This document shows, piece by piece, positions 8,098-17,352 of a stretch of 64,000 nucleotides of DNA; within the stretch, counting starts at the first letter, position 1; every line of letters starts with the position of its first letter. This DNA comes from Vallitalea pronyensis (GTDB lineage: Bacteria; Bacillota; Clostridia; Lachnospirales; Vallitaleaceae), in the NCBI RefSeq assembly GCF_018141445.1, contig NZ_CP058649.1:329001-393000 (forward strand), in the 5' to 3' direction. The notes beneath the pieces are model-generated. The model did not search any database. It saw only the letters and a list, made by a program, of their open reading frames with translations, and was not told where the DNA came from. The position numbers and the translations under genes were made by a program.

Positions 8098-9035
8098 ACC
8101 TGTCCCTCCCTGCCTTTTATAAATTGAAGTATCTTTTCTTGTGATGGGATACCGGATGAAGCACCAACCTTAGATACACAATGAGCACCCACTGCATTGG
8201 CAAATTGTGCTGTTTTCTGAATGGGCCATTTCTGTAACAAACCACTTAAAAATCCAGAAACAAAGGCATCGCCAGCACCTGTTGTATCAATTGCGTCGAC
8301 GGTGTATGCAGGCATATAAAAGGATTCTTCATTGGTTTTTACGTAGCATCCCTTTTTGCCTTGTTTGATCACAACACCTTTAGCTCCCTTTTCCATAAAG
8401 TATGCCGCCATCTTCTGCTCATTTTTTAGACCACTTAACATCTCTGCTTCCTCTTGACTTGGAATAAATAAATCAAGGTACGGTAAAACAGGAGCCATGC
8501 TTTTCATCCATCTGTCAGTAGAATCCCATGCCGTATCCAATACAGTATAGATACCCAAGTCTTGGGCTTTCTTTAACACATGAGCTGTTTGCAAACCATC
8601 AAAGGTTGCCATTAATAAGGCCCCGCCTATAAAGAGAATTTTTCCTTTTTTAAGCATTTCCCAATCCATATGGCGGTCACTGAACATCCCATTTGCCCCT
8701 GTTGTATGTAGAAAACTTCTTTCTCCTGTATCATTAACAAAAACAATGGATGATGAAGTGCCAGTGGTTTTGCATCTTTTTAATCCTGCTGTATGCACCT
8801 TTGCCTTGTTCAGTTGTGTTGCTAAGAAGTCTCCCATACCATCTTCACCAACCAATGCCATAATGCCAACATCTTCACCCATCTTGGCTAAATCAATAGC
8901 CGTGTTAACCGCACACCCGCCTGTATGCATGCTGATGCTCTCCACAAGTTCCAGTTTTCCATCCTCAGGCATTCTATGGATACCTTCGGTTATGATGTCT
9001 ACTGTGGCAATACCACAACAGATAATATCAGCCAT
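8094..9035 (-). CDS. PfkB-family carbohydrate kinase
   Basis: A 313-residue ribokinase-fold sugar kinase. The first signature is seen as GGCAVNTAIDLAKMG near residues 38-52; the second, DTTGAGDAFVSGF, places the catalytic base at Asp256. The N-terminal GIATVDI is typical. AGGTGAT lies just before the ATG. It is the first gene of the operon kinase, isomerase, glycyl radical enzyme, activase, with four-base overlaps, so the phosphorylated sugar is presumably a substrate for later steps, including the class II aldolase at 1368-2264. The sugar cannot be named from sequence alone; ketohexoses, ketopentoses and deoxy-sugars are all compatible. Confidence 0.85.
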   Translation of the reverse strand: MADIICCGIATVDIITEGIHRMPEDGKLELVESISMHTGGCAVNTAIDLAKMGEDVGIMALVGEDGMGDFLATQLNKAKVHTAGLKRCKTTGTSSSIVFVNDTGERSFLHTTGANGMFSDRHMDWEMLKKGKILFIGGALLMATFDGLQTAHVLKKAQDLGIYTVLDTAWDSTDRWMKSMAPVLPYLDLFIPSQEEAEMLSGLKNEQKMAAYFMEKGAKGVVIKQGKKGCYVKTNEESFYMPAYTVDAIDTTGAGDAFVSGFLSGLLQKWPIQKTAQFANAVGAHCVSKVGASSGIPSQEKILQFIKGREGQV

Positions 9036-9158
9036 TCTATCACCTCTATCCTATGGGTTTTACTCTCTTTGAACGAATTGATTCATGGCACGTTTCTGAT
9101 AGAAACAATCCCGTTATTTGCTTACATAAAGATTCTGGTTAATTATTCATAAATAACG

Positions 9159-9214
9159 ATAAACTGGTTATCCATCACAATACGTAGATAAACCTCGTCT
9201 AAACCAGTTTTTTA
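9159..9214 (-). terminator. Inverted repeat downstream of the rhamnosidase gene
   Basis: ATAAACTGGTTA pairs imperfectly with TAAACCAGTTTTTTAT across a 29-base loop. It lies between the end of the GH78 gene and the PfkB gene and could attenuate read-through between the glycosidase and kinase units. The longer T-run is on the plus strand, so the terminator call for the minus strand is tentative. Confidence 0.4.
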
Positions 9215-9253
9215 TCATGATAGATATTAATTTTTCCATCTCTTAGCTGGAGG

Positions 9254-11542
9254 CTATACATGGTGCTCACCTTCATATTGGGGACAGTCTATGGTTACAC
9301 CTTTCGGTCCTAATAAGGCAACAATTTTTCCATCTTGAATCTTCACATGAACAGTGCCTTTCGGTGTGCTGACTGATCCTTCTATATTTTTTACATAGGA
9401 GCATATGGGGTCAACTGTAATAACATCCCATCCAGGAACTGCAGGCCGAACACCTAGAAAGCTTCTGGTATATTCATATAGTGGGAGTGCACTCCATCCA
9501 TGGGAATCGCTTCTTTGCCTAAAGGGTCGTTCAGGTATTGTGGTAAGATTCAAGTCCAGCAAGCACTTCCACATATCCCATAGTTTCTCCGTTTCATGGT
9601 AAATGCCCGCTTTTTCTAATGCTCGAAACATAAAAAAGGTTAGTGGAAATGAACACTTGAATATGGAATCCGTGTGTAAGGCTGTGGTGAGCATTTTCTT
9701 AGCTTCTTGACCCTCTTTCGCTTGGGCAAGTACTGCGAAAAGTTGAGCATGTTGACTATAGGTATCTGAAGTTGGTCCTTCTTTATACATACCTGATTCA
9801 TTCACCCAGCAATAGATGTTAAGCTGTGCAATGATGGCATCCGCTCGACGATGGTATTCCTTAGCCACATAAGGCCGCTCTGCCACTTCCATCAATTCAG
9901 CGGCTACCCTTAAGCTATAGGCATATAAGAAATTATGTGCTGTGGATGGCCCATACTGACATGCATTAGGTACACCTGTATCCCAGCCTTCAACCCAATC
10001 AATAAATTCCCAATGCCCTATGTTTTCGATAAGCCCTAGAGAACCGATTCGCCTGTCGTACCAATCCAATATGGTATCGATTGTAGCTCTTAATCTTTTA
10101 ACAAGGGCCTTATCGGCTGTTTGCCAATAATAGTCATGAACCATTTTAATCCAGTACAATGCAAAGGATGGAATGACTTGTATCTTATCGGATGGGTAAC
10201 TGCATTGCAGTATCCCTTCTGGTAAAAGGGATTGTTGGAAATCCATGATTGCCTTTTTGGGAAGCCCGGTATCCTCTGATACAGAAAAAACAAATAATGA
10301 CTCCAGTAAAGAATCCAGTGTGTATTGTAGCTGTTCATAATAAGGACCATCGGAATAGTATTCATGCATATTATTTTTTAAAGTACGTAAGGCCATATCC
10401 CATAGCTGATTAATCCAAGCTTCATTGGACGTCACATGTGAATGTTCCTTTAATGGATAACCCGTTTTGACATAATGGATATCTGACAGTTCAAGAGGTT
10501 GTTCTTTTGTTTCCACTTCAATGCGGACATAGCGAAATACACGATACCAAAAAGTTTCAAAATGATCATGGTTGCCTGATGGATAAAAGGTGTCAACATA
10601 GCCTCTCAAATGTCCATTGACACAGTCGTCTCGAATACCTTTCACTTGTTCAAAACCATTCTCACTTAAAATATAGCTTTCACTGTATAATATTTTAACC
10701 ATAGCGTCACTGCCATGAATGGTGGATAAGTGAAAGAAACCTGTGACCAGTTCACCTGCATCCACTTCCATCACCCGCTTAGAAAAAGGTGGTATGGTGT
10801 CACCCCTATTCATGGAAAACGCGGGGGTATCGTTTAATTTGATTGGCATTTCCTTAACAAATGTGCCTTTTTCTTCTTGCATGAATGGTATGGGACGTTC
10901 TTCTAAATAGAATGAAGGAAACACACCATGAGGCATACTGCCTTGATCATGTTTAATGATGGTATCATGCCACTGTTCTTGATGGATGGATAAGCCCTTA
11001 AAGTCCAATGGCACTTTTATGCCTTCTACTGTTTCCTGGGACGCACCTAACCAAAAAGTATAAGGATAGGCATGCCAAGTGGTAGCCGTATCTTGGTGGC
11101 ATAGCCATGTAGCATGACCTGTTGTCACGTCGTGAATAGTATGACCTTTCTTATTCACACATTTGCCTGACAAGATGAAAAGTGGACCAGCAGCATTGGA
11201 AAATGCCTTATGGGGGCCTGTTTTATCTTTATCAACGCCTTCTCTAGCAGGATAAGTAACCACTTTTGCTACCATGACATTAGTACCTTCTTTTACGTAA
11301 TGAGAAACATCCATGGTGTCATAATAGTGATACCACCTATCCCCATTACAGGGTCCATAACCAACAGATTCGCCATTAAGCCATAGCCTATAACGGCTAT
11401 TCGCTGACAGAGAAATCTTAAGTTGACATGGCTCATCCATGGAAAATGTGTGCCGAAAGTAAACCACTTCTATTTTGTCTTTGTCATAGCTTGGGGGAGC
11501 TATCCATGTGGCCTGTGATAAGCTGGTTTTTTCTAAATACAT
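9254..11542 (-). CDS. GH78-type alpha-L-rhamnosidase-like glycosidase
   Basis: A 762-residue protein with an N-terminal beta-sandwich (RYRLWLNGESVGYGPCNGD near residue 50-70), a central beta domain and a six-hairpin (alpha/alpha)6 catalytic barrel. The catalytic loop reads DGPYYEQLQY at Asp398-Glu403; relatives usually have DCPYYEQ with a cysteine at the second position, so Gly399 is a departure. Family members release terminal alpha-L-rhamnose. No signal peptide is seen, so action on imported oligosaccharides is likely. It follows the GH2 gene by 47 bp on the same strand and has AAAGGAG upstream of its ATG. A rhamnose-containing sulfated glycan would fit the context, though related (alpha/alpha)6 activities cannot be excluded. 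Confidence 0.8.
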   Translation of the reverse strand: MYLEKTSLSQATWIAPPSYDKDKIEVVYFRHTFSMDEPCQLKISLSANSRYRLWLNGESVGYGPCNGDRWYHYYDTMDVSHYVKEGTNVMVAKVVTYPAREGVDKDKTGPHKAFSNAAGPLFILSGKCVNKKGHTIHDVTTGHATWLCHQDTATTWHAYPYTFWLGASQETVEGIKVPLDFKGLSIHQEQWHDTIIKHDQGSMPHGVFPSFYLEERPIPFMQEEKGTFVKEMPIKLNDTPAFSMNRGDTIPPFSKRVMEVDAGELVTGFFHLSTIHGSDAMVKILYSESYILSENGFEQVKGIRDDCVNGHLRGYVDTFYPSGNHDHFETFWYRVFRYVRIEVETKEQPLELSDIHYVKTGYPLKEHSHVTSNEAWINQLWDMALRTLKNNMHEYYSDGPYYEQLQYTLDSLLESLFVFSVSEDTGLPKKAIMDFQQSLLPEGILQCSYPSDKIQVIPSFALYWIKMVHDYYWQTADKALVKRLRATIDTILDWYDRRIGSLGLIENIGHWEFIDWVEGWDTGVPNACQYGPSTAHNFLYAYSLRVAAELMEVAERPYVAKEYHRRADAIIAQLNIYCWVNESGMYKEGPTSDTYSQHAQLFAVLAQAKEGQEAKKMLTTALHTDSIFKCSFPLTFFMFRALEKAGIYHETEKLWDMWKCLLDLNLTTIPERPFRQRSDSHGWSALPLYEYTRSFLGVRPAVPGWDVITVDPICSYVKNIEGSVSTPKGTVHVKIQDGKIVALLGPKGVTIDCPQYEGEHHV

Positions 11543-11589
11543 CTGTAAACTCCTTTACATTTTTATGTGGAGATATAGCAAATCTCTCC

Positions 11590-13815
11590 TTATTGGTTCA
11601 GTAATTTTTCACCTTGTCTATTGGGGCTTCTGGGCTTGCTCATCAGAATATCATAGCAAGAGCTATAGGCATCATGGCCTTCATATATCAGCTTAATGTG
11701 AAGTAATCCGCCTGCTTCATAATCTGCAAGGTTACAGCGAACCGTTGGGCCTTGTCGGTTCATCATGGGTTCAATCCCATGGAATTCCCACGTTAATAGG
11801 TAGACTTCCTTCTCTTCATCTTGCAGGTAACACCTGATGCTGCCTGCTTCAATGGCTCCAAATGAATTGTTTAACACCCAGATTTCAAAAGATAACGTTT
11901 CGTGAGCATGCCAAGAGAACTTCGGTATCCTTGCACTGGCTAAAACAGGGCGGCATGCATCCTTCACAGCATAATAAGCAGGTTTTGGTTCATAAGGATA
12001 GTTAAGGATACTGTTATTAGCCGCTGTTGGCCAAGGCTCATTGTAACACCAATTCAAGGCCATTGAACAACGTGGTTTTTGGCGTCTGGCTTCTTCATAG
12101 ATACCTTTATAGGCTATGCATTGCAGCAGTTGACCTTTCTCCAGCATCTCATGAAGGCTGATGGTTTCTCCAAAATACCTCTTTATGGTTTCCATTAGAA
12201 ACCAAGTATCGTTACCCCCAACAGGCCAAGCACCTATGGCGTGATGGTCCTCCCAAGCCGTGCCTTCTATGGGTGTTTGTAGCTCATGAGCTGGAATAAA
12301 TGTTTTCAGATAGTCATAAGTGGATGGTGATGGGCATCCGAATTCCGTATAGGCTGTATGATCAGCTTCTATCATGGCCTCCAACACATCTTGGTCATTG
12401 TTATATTGAAAAAGATAATGACCATGCCCCATACCGGATAAAGGTGATGTCATAAGAAAAGGTGTCTCTCTATCCAGCTCATAGCATTTAGCGTTTAGAA
12501 GCCGAAGTGCATGAGATTGCTCTGTCATACCTGACCAAGCATTAAAGAGCTCATTACCGCCACACCAGAGCACCAAACTCGGGTGTTTTTTTAATCGCTT
12601 AATAATGGAGACTGCTTCTTGTTCCAGTATATCCAGGTAATGAGGTGTACTTTTATAGTCATTACAGGAAAGTGGAAATTCCTGCCAAACCATGATGCCA
12701 TAAGCATCACACAGCTCATAGAATACATCTTTATTAATAATACCCCCACCCCATACCCGAAACATGTTCATATGTGCTTCATAGCCCAGTCGAACCAGTT
12801 CGTGATATGTTTCTGCTGTGATAATACCTGGGAAAATCTCAGGGTTAACCCAGTTGGTGCCTATACAAAAGACGGTCTGGTGGTTGATTTCCATAGTAAT
12901 GGGTGGGTTACTTCTTGATTTGGGAAAGTTCTGTGGCTCTTCCCAAGCTTGCTCGTGCATGATTAACTTTACTTTTCGAAATCCTATTTTTCCTTTTTTA
13001 CGATCACTTATTTGCTCCAGATCACTTAATAATAATTCCCACCCATACAATGTAGGGTCCCCATAACCATTGGGCCACCATAGTTTCACGTTATCAACGG
13101 CCATGGCTATGGATACCTGTTTATCTTTAACCATTATTTCTTGCTTACGGATCATTTGCTGCTTTTCATCTCTCAACACCAGCTGTACCTTTTTATTAGG
13201 CTGAGATAACGTAATATGGAATGTTAGGAAAGCCTTTGTGAGTGTGTCATCCAAATCATAATGGTGCTCCACATGCTGAATATAGGAAGCCTGCCGTACT
13301 TCAAGATACGTGTCATCCCATATACCAGAAGGAATCAGCCTTGGGTGCCAATCCCAGCCATAGCTGACTGCTGGTTTACAACATTGATCTGCTTGTTGTC
13401 TGCCTTCAGCGCCTTTTCTTTTGGGTACGGGATAAAGCCAGATTTCTAATAAATCACCAGATTTTGCCTTACCTGTCATATCCAACTCAACAGGTGTAAA
13501 CATGCCCTCCTGACTGAATATCTTTTGATGATTCAGGTATATTTCAAAGTGATAATCAATGCCTTTGGATACAAAAAATAGTTTATCACCCTCTTTACAT
13601 ATAGGGATATCTAATGTTGTCTCATACTTCCAATACACATCTTCCATCCATGCATACTGCTTGTAATGATCGGCATACTTGTAATCTGGCAACCCTTCTG
13701 CTTTAGCAACATCCAGTTGAACAGCCCCTGGAACGGATGCTTCCAGCATTCTCTCGCATTGCCCATATTTTTCTTTCGACCACCCTACTTGCCAATCCAA
13801 TTGGATTCGATTCAT
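11590..13815 (-). CDS. GH2 beta-mannosidase-like glycosidase
   Basis: A 741-residue GH2 enzyme with N-terminal sugar-binding domain, immunoglobulin-like middle domain and TIM barrel. The acid/base is Glu422 in WCGGNEL and the nucleophile Glu491 in YTEFG; together with VWGGGI this pattern points to the beta-mannosidase branch. Family members remove terminal beta-D-mannose from the non-reducing end. It is somewhat shorter than typical bacterial beta-mannosidases (about 820 residues). I prefer the ATG at 13815, eight bases after AAAGGGTG, over a TTG six bases upstream. No signal peptide is present. It is the first gene of the leftward glycosidase-radical enzyme series. Confidence 0.85.
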   Translation of the reverse strand: MNRIQLDWQVGWSKEKYGQCERMLEASVPGAVQLDVAKAEGLPDYKYADHYKQYAWMEDVYWKYETTLDIPICKEGDKLFFVSKGIDYHFEIYLNHQKIFSQEGMFTPVELDMTGKAKSGDLLEIWLYPVPKRKGAEGRQQADQCCKPAVSYGWDWHPRLIPSGIWDDTYLEVRQASYIQHVEHHYDLDDTLTKAFLTFHITLSQPNKKVQLVLRDEKQQMIRKQEIMVKDKQVSIAMAVDNVKLWWPNGYGDPTLYGWELLLSDLEQISDRKKGKIGFRKVKLIMHEQAWEEPQNFPKSRSNPPITMEINHQTVFCIGTNWVNPEIFPGIITAETYHELVRLGYEAHMNMFRVWGGGIINKDVFYELCDAYGIMVWQEFPLSCNDYKSTPHYLDILEQEAVSIIKRLKKHPSLVLWCGGNELFNAWSGMTEQSHALRLLNAKCYELDRETPFLMTSPLSGMGHGHYLFQYNNDQDVLEAMIEADHTAYTEFGCPSPSTYDYLKTFIPAHELQTPIEGTAWEDHHAIGAWPVGGNDTWFLMETIKRYFGETISLHEMLEKGQLLQCIAYKGIYEEARRQKPRCSMALNWCYNEPWPTAANNSILNYPYEPKPAYYAVKDACRPVLASARIPKFSWHAHETLSFEIWVLNNSFGAIEAGSIRCYLQDEEKEVYLLTWEFHGIEPMMNRQGPTVRCNLADYEAGGLLHIKLIYEGHDAYSSCYDILMSKPRSPNRQGEKLLNQ

Positions 13816-14120
13816 AACCAAGACACCCTTTCTCTGTTCTCCATATATACTCTAGAATTATCCATTAACTTCCTACATGGATTAGACCATCTATTTTAAT
13901 CTTAAAAAAAAGACCCTTTTTTTTATATAGTCTATTTTTTACTTCTATTATCTATTATTTGTTTCTCTTTAAGATAATTCATGTCTAATTATTAATCATG
14001 AACTTGTATTTCCTAGGGTTGGTTCTGGTATATATTCCAATTCACTGAATATAATATGTAGAATGCACATAATTTAATAGTAAGGTCTTTGCTATTCAAT
14101 TTATTAAAGGGAGAGATTTC
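13816..14120. promoter_or_regulatory. Divergent intergenic region between GH2 and DUF885 genes
   Basis: 305 bp, very AT-rich, with long A- and T-tracts near 13903-13945. It must hold promoters for the leftward glycosidase operon and the rightward lipoprotein, but I see no convincing -35/-10 pair and no gene. Confidence 0.4.
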
Positions 14121-15947
14121 ATGGGCAACACCCGATATCACAAAACCTTAATCAAACGTGTCTTTATCCTTTGTCTAGGACTTCTACTGCTCTTACAGGG
14201 ATGCAGGCATACGAATGATGATATTACATATGTCCCAGATACCTCATCTGAAGGTAACATTACTCAAAATCTGGATCTTCATGCATCAGCCAACTTTGAT
14301 GCTTATTTGAATGATCTATTTGTAGAATACATTACTTCTTCACCTCTAGAAATGTCCTTATTGATATCCTCGCCTGAACAGTTTGGGCTTGAAGATACAT
14401 CGGACCTGCTTGACGACTATAGTGATGAAGCTCTGGACCAACAATACGAGAACATGCGGCAAAATCTTAAAACCTTAGCCACATTTAATCCTGATAGTTT
14501 AACAAAGGACCAACAGTTATCCTATCGCATTATTAAGTATTATCTTGAACTGAGTCTTGAAGGTGAGGCTTATAAGGATTATGTGTATAACATTAAACAT
14601 ACATTAGGTTTTCATATAGGTTTACCTATCACCATGGCCCAAATACCCATTGAAACAAAAGAAGACGCTCATAACTTTATTAAACGTCTTCAAAAATTTC
14701 CTACATCCGTTAAGCAGCTTATGGATGGCGAGAAACTAAAAGCTGAAAAAGGTTATATACAACCTGAATATATATCCGATAAAGTCATTGAGCAATGCAG
14801 CGCATTTATGACCGCTCCAGAAGACAATTTTCTGTATCTTGCTTTTAGGGACTATGTTGATAAACTTTCTGATGCTTCTGATGGGGAGAAAAAAGAGATT
14901 AAAGACCTGTGTTTAAAAACCATGGAAGACTATGTTTACCCTTCCTATACAAGAATCATGGAAGAGCTAAAAGCCATAAAATCTCAAACCATGATTACAT
15001 CAGGTATTTACACGTTCCCAAAAGGCAAAGATTATTATGCTTATCTTATTAAAGCTCATACAGGTACAGATATTACCCCAGAAAATTTGTTTGACTGGGC
15101 TAACAGTACTTTTTTAAAAACATCTGCAAGAATGCAAGCCATCATAAAACAGAATCCCGATCTGGACCTAATGAACATTCAGCCCCCTGAGTTTAAAGAT
15201 TTTAATGAACTCTATGCTAAATGTAAGTCCATTGCCGAAGATCAATTTAATCCTTACGATATACCCGATATTCATAATCGAACCATTCCATCCTATTTAG
15301 AAAAAGATTTACCTAGCGCATTTTATTTACCTGTCAGTATTGATATGAAAAAATACGGCAATATGTTTTTACAGAACGCCTTATACAAAAAACTAGATAC
15401 AGGCAATTTTATTGTGGTTTGCCACGAAGGAATTCCCGGACATCATTTTCAATTTTCCATTGCCTATCAACAGGCGGCTATACCCAATATTCGCAAAGCC
15501 CTCAATTTTTCATGTTACACAGAAGGTTGGGCTTCTTATGTAGAAGGTCTAGCAACCAACGCCATTGACTATAAGAATCCACTCATTAATGAGCTCATGA
15601 TCTGTAACCTAGACGCTTCCTATGCCCTATTAACTTTGGTAGACCTGTATCTTCATTATTATGGAGCACCTCGTGAGGAAATCGTGAATAATTATTATGT
15701 GTACTTTGGTGATCAGGTTGAAGCCATTGTCGATCGTGCAATTGCCAATCCAGGAGAAACCTTACATTATGCTTATGGACGATATTTTATGAATTACCTT
15801 CGTGATAAAACGGAAGAAGCTCTAGGCGATCAATTTGATATAAAAGAATTCCACCATCAGATTCTTATTAACGGTGAAATGCCTTTATTTTTATTAGAGG
15901 AATATATTGATACTTATATTCAGGAAAAACAACAAAATATGTCATAA
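14121..15947 (+). CDS. DUF885 family lipoprotein, putative metallopeptidase
   Basis: A 608-residue exported lipoprotein: a basic N-terminus, a leucine-rich core and a lipobox ending in LLQGC near residue 27. The mature part belongs to the DUF885 family, identified by CHEGIPGHHFQ at His435, a zinc-peptidase-like HExxPGHH motif, and the CYTEGWASYVE segment shortly after. The family is thought to act as membrane-bound metallopeptidases, but biochemistry is sparse. The start follows AAAGGGAGAG. It is monocistronic, ending in a hairpin at 15997. It could act on peptides at the outer membrane face; a link to the downstream surface-protein genes is only positional. Confidence 0.85.
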   Translation: MGNTRYHKTLIKRVFILCLGLLLLLQGCRHTNDDITYVPDTSSEGNITQNLDLHASANFDAYLNDLFVEYITSSPLEMSLLISSPEQFGLEDTSDLLDDYSDEALDQQYENMRQNLKTLATFNPDSLTKDQQLSYRIIKYYLELSLEGEAYKDYVYNIKHTLGFHIGLPITMAQIPIETKEDAHNFIKRLQKFPTSVKQLMDGEKLKAEKGYIQPEYISDKVIEQCSAFMTAPEDNFLYLAFRDYVDKLSDASDGEKKEIKDLCLKTMEDYVYPSYTRIMEELKAIKSQTMITSGIYTFPKGKDYYAYLIKAHTGTDITPENLFDWANSTFLKTSARMQAIIKQNPDLDLMNIQPPEFKDFNELYAKCKSIAEDQFNPYDIPDIHNRTIPSYLEKDLPSAFYLPVSIDMKKYGNMFLQNALYKKLDTGNFIVVCHEGIPGHHFQFSIAYQQAAIPNIRKALNFSCYTEGWASYVEGLATNAIDYKNPLINELMICNLDASYALLTLVDLYLHYYGAPREEIVNNYYVYFGDQVEAIVDRAIANPGETLHYAYGRYFMNYLRDKTEEALGDQFDIKEFHHQILINGEMPLFLLEEYIDTYIQEKQQNMS

Positions 15948-15996
15948 TCCTTCTATTCTATATGGTTTATCTTAATTATACTATATTTTCTACAAT

Positions 15997-16040
15997 AATC
16001 TCCTAAATCTGACTACTTCGCATTTTTAGGAGATTTTATC
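15997..16040 (+). terminator. Intrinsic terminator after the DUF885 gene
   Basis: AATCTCCTAAA pairs with TTTAGGAGATT, followed by TTATCTTATAATTTATT. It separates the lipoprotein from the LuxR regulator. Confidence 0.7.
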
Positions 16041-16108
16041 TTATAATTTATTGAAAAAGTTGGTAATATATGGTAACATTAAGTGAGCTATAGGAAGAAG
16101 GTGATTTT

Positions 16109-16714
16109 TTGATTATCATTGCCGACGAATGCCCATTAGTTCGTTTAGGCCTAATGAATCTCGTTAACCATGAAAAAATAACGGATAAAGTTGTTGAAGT
16201 GGATAATCTGGACACCTTAGTGCTTTTATGCCAAAAGCAACCCATACATATGATCCTCTATGGATTGAATCATCATTTTGATGCATTTTTTGATTGCTTG
16301 CACCAGCAACAGGACATCTTCAAAGATATAAAAATATTAATGTTGGAAAACTGTTTGGACTACACCACTTTCAAGAAAGTGAGGGGCATGAATATTCATG
16401 GGTATGTATTAAAAAATGCAGACACACAGGACATTATCGATGCTCTTCATATTGTCAATCGGGATAAACATTATTTTGATTATGATATTTTAACCAAGCT
16501 TGATGAAATTAACGCTTCTATAGACAGTCGACTTACAAAAAGAGAATACGAAATCTATTCCCTTGTATCGAAAGGTATTAGCAATGCTCAGATTGCGGCC
16601 AAGCTCTTCATATCTCCAAATACAGTCAAAAAACATGTCAGCAGTATCTTAAATAAACTACACCTTGAAGACAGAAAACAAATTATACTCCAACGTTACA
16701 AAACCATTGTTTAA
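16109..16714 (+). CDS. LuxR-family regulator with an atypical receiver domain
   Basis: A 201-residue protein of response-regulator layout: a receiver-like domain (about residues 1-120) and a C-terminal LuxR helix-turn-helix (about 138-198) reading LTKREYEIYSLV, SNAQIAAKLFISPNTVKKH. The start is a TTG at 16109 with AGAAGGTGA five bases upstream; no in-frame ATG gives a complete receiver. The phosphoacceptor position is Tyr51 in HMILYGLN, not Asp, while the conserved lysine (Lys102 in YVLKNAD) is kept. No histidine kinase is adjacent. It is therefore likely a pseudo-receiver controlled by binding or by abundance. It ends 13 bp before the SipW-type exported protein, so it probably regulates this surface locus. 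Confidence 0.85.
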   Translation: MIIIADECPLVRLGLMNLVNHEKITDKVVEVDNLDTLVLLCQKQPIHMILYGLNHHFDAFFDCLHQQQDIFKDIKILMLENCLDYTTFKKVRGMNIHGYVLKNADTQDIIDALHIVNRDKHYFDYDILTKLDEINASIDSRLTKREYEIYSLVSKGISNAQIAAKLFISPNTVKKHVSSILNKLHLEDRKQIILQRYKTIV

Positions 16715-16727
16715 CAAGGGGGATTGT

Positions 16728-17318
16728 ATGAAATTATATCGGTTAAACACACTGATTATAGCCTTATCACTTATTACGGTCATCGGTATAATGGGTGTGG
16801 GGTATGCACAATGGACGGATGACTTACATTTATTTGGAAAGGTTTCAACAGGTTATGCTTCCATATCACTAGGTGACCCTTATACCAAGTCTATACCCTC
16901 AGCTATGTCGATAACAAAGCCCGGTGATATTAAATATCCATTCACCATTACCAATACAGGTACAGTACCCATGAAGCTTGCATCCAAATCAGATAATATT
17001 GATTTTGAATGTGATGAACTCATTTCCGGTGGAAATGCTACAGGTTACATTGTAGCAAGCATACCTGATGGTTTATATGGTCGTTACATCGAAGCATTAA
17101 ACGGAACTGTGCGTATGGTTGCACTTAATGATAGTTGGTTTCAAGATATTGACGTAACAGCATCCTTACATGTCAATATTCAAAAACCTATAAAAAAAGT
17201 GGTTGTAAAACCAATGCCAGAATCTAAAAAACCTACCCCAAGTCATGAAACAGATTTATCCCATGACAAAAACCTTAATACGGACACACAAAAAATGACA
17301 AGCACAATAAGTGAATAA
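16728..17318 (+). CDS. SipW-type exported surface protein (TasA/camelysin-like)
   Basis: A 196-residue secreted protein. The start at 16728 has AAGGGGGATTGT upstream; an in-frame ATG further upstream lies inside the LuxR gene and is unlikely. The N-terminus has a basic end, a hydrophobic core and the junction GVGYAQWTDDLHLFGKVSTG, the pattern of TasA/CalY-family proteins whose signal peptides are removed by SipW-type peptidases. A beta-rich domain follows, with FTITNTGTVPMKL resembling the second exported protein at 18713-19411. The last 40 residues are polar, Lys- and Thr-rich. It is probably a subunit of surface fibres or a matrix. The peptidase gene follows immediately. Confidence 0.8.
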   Translation: MKLYRLNTLIIALSLITVIGIMGVGYAQWTDDLHLFGKVSTGYASISLGDPYTKSIPSAMSITKPGDIKYPFTITNTGTVPMKLASKSDNIDFECDELISGGNATGYIVASIPDGLYGRYIEALNGTVRMVALNDSWFQDIDVTASLHVNIQKPIKKVVVKPMPESKKPTPSHETDLSHDKNLNTDTQKMTSTISE

Positions 17319-17352
17319 GCTTTTATAGACAGTTGAGGTGATTATCCTATAC

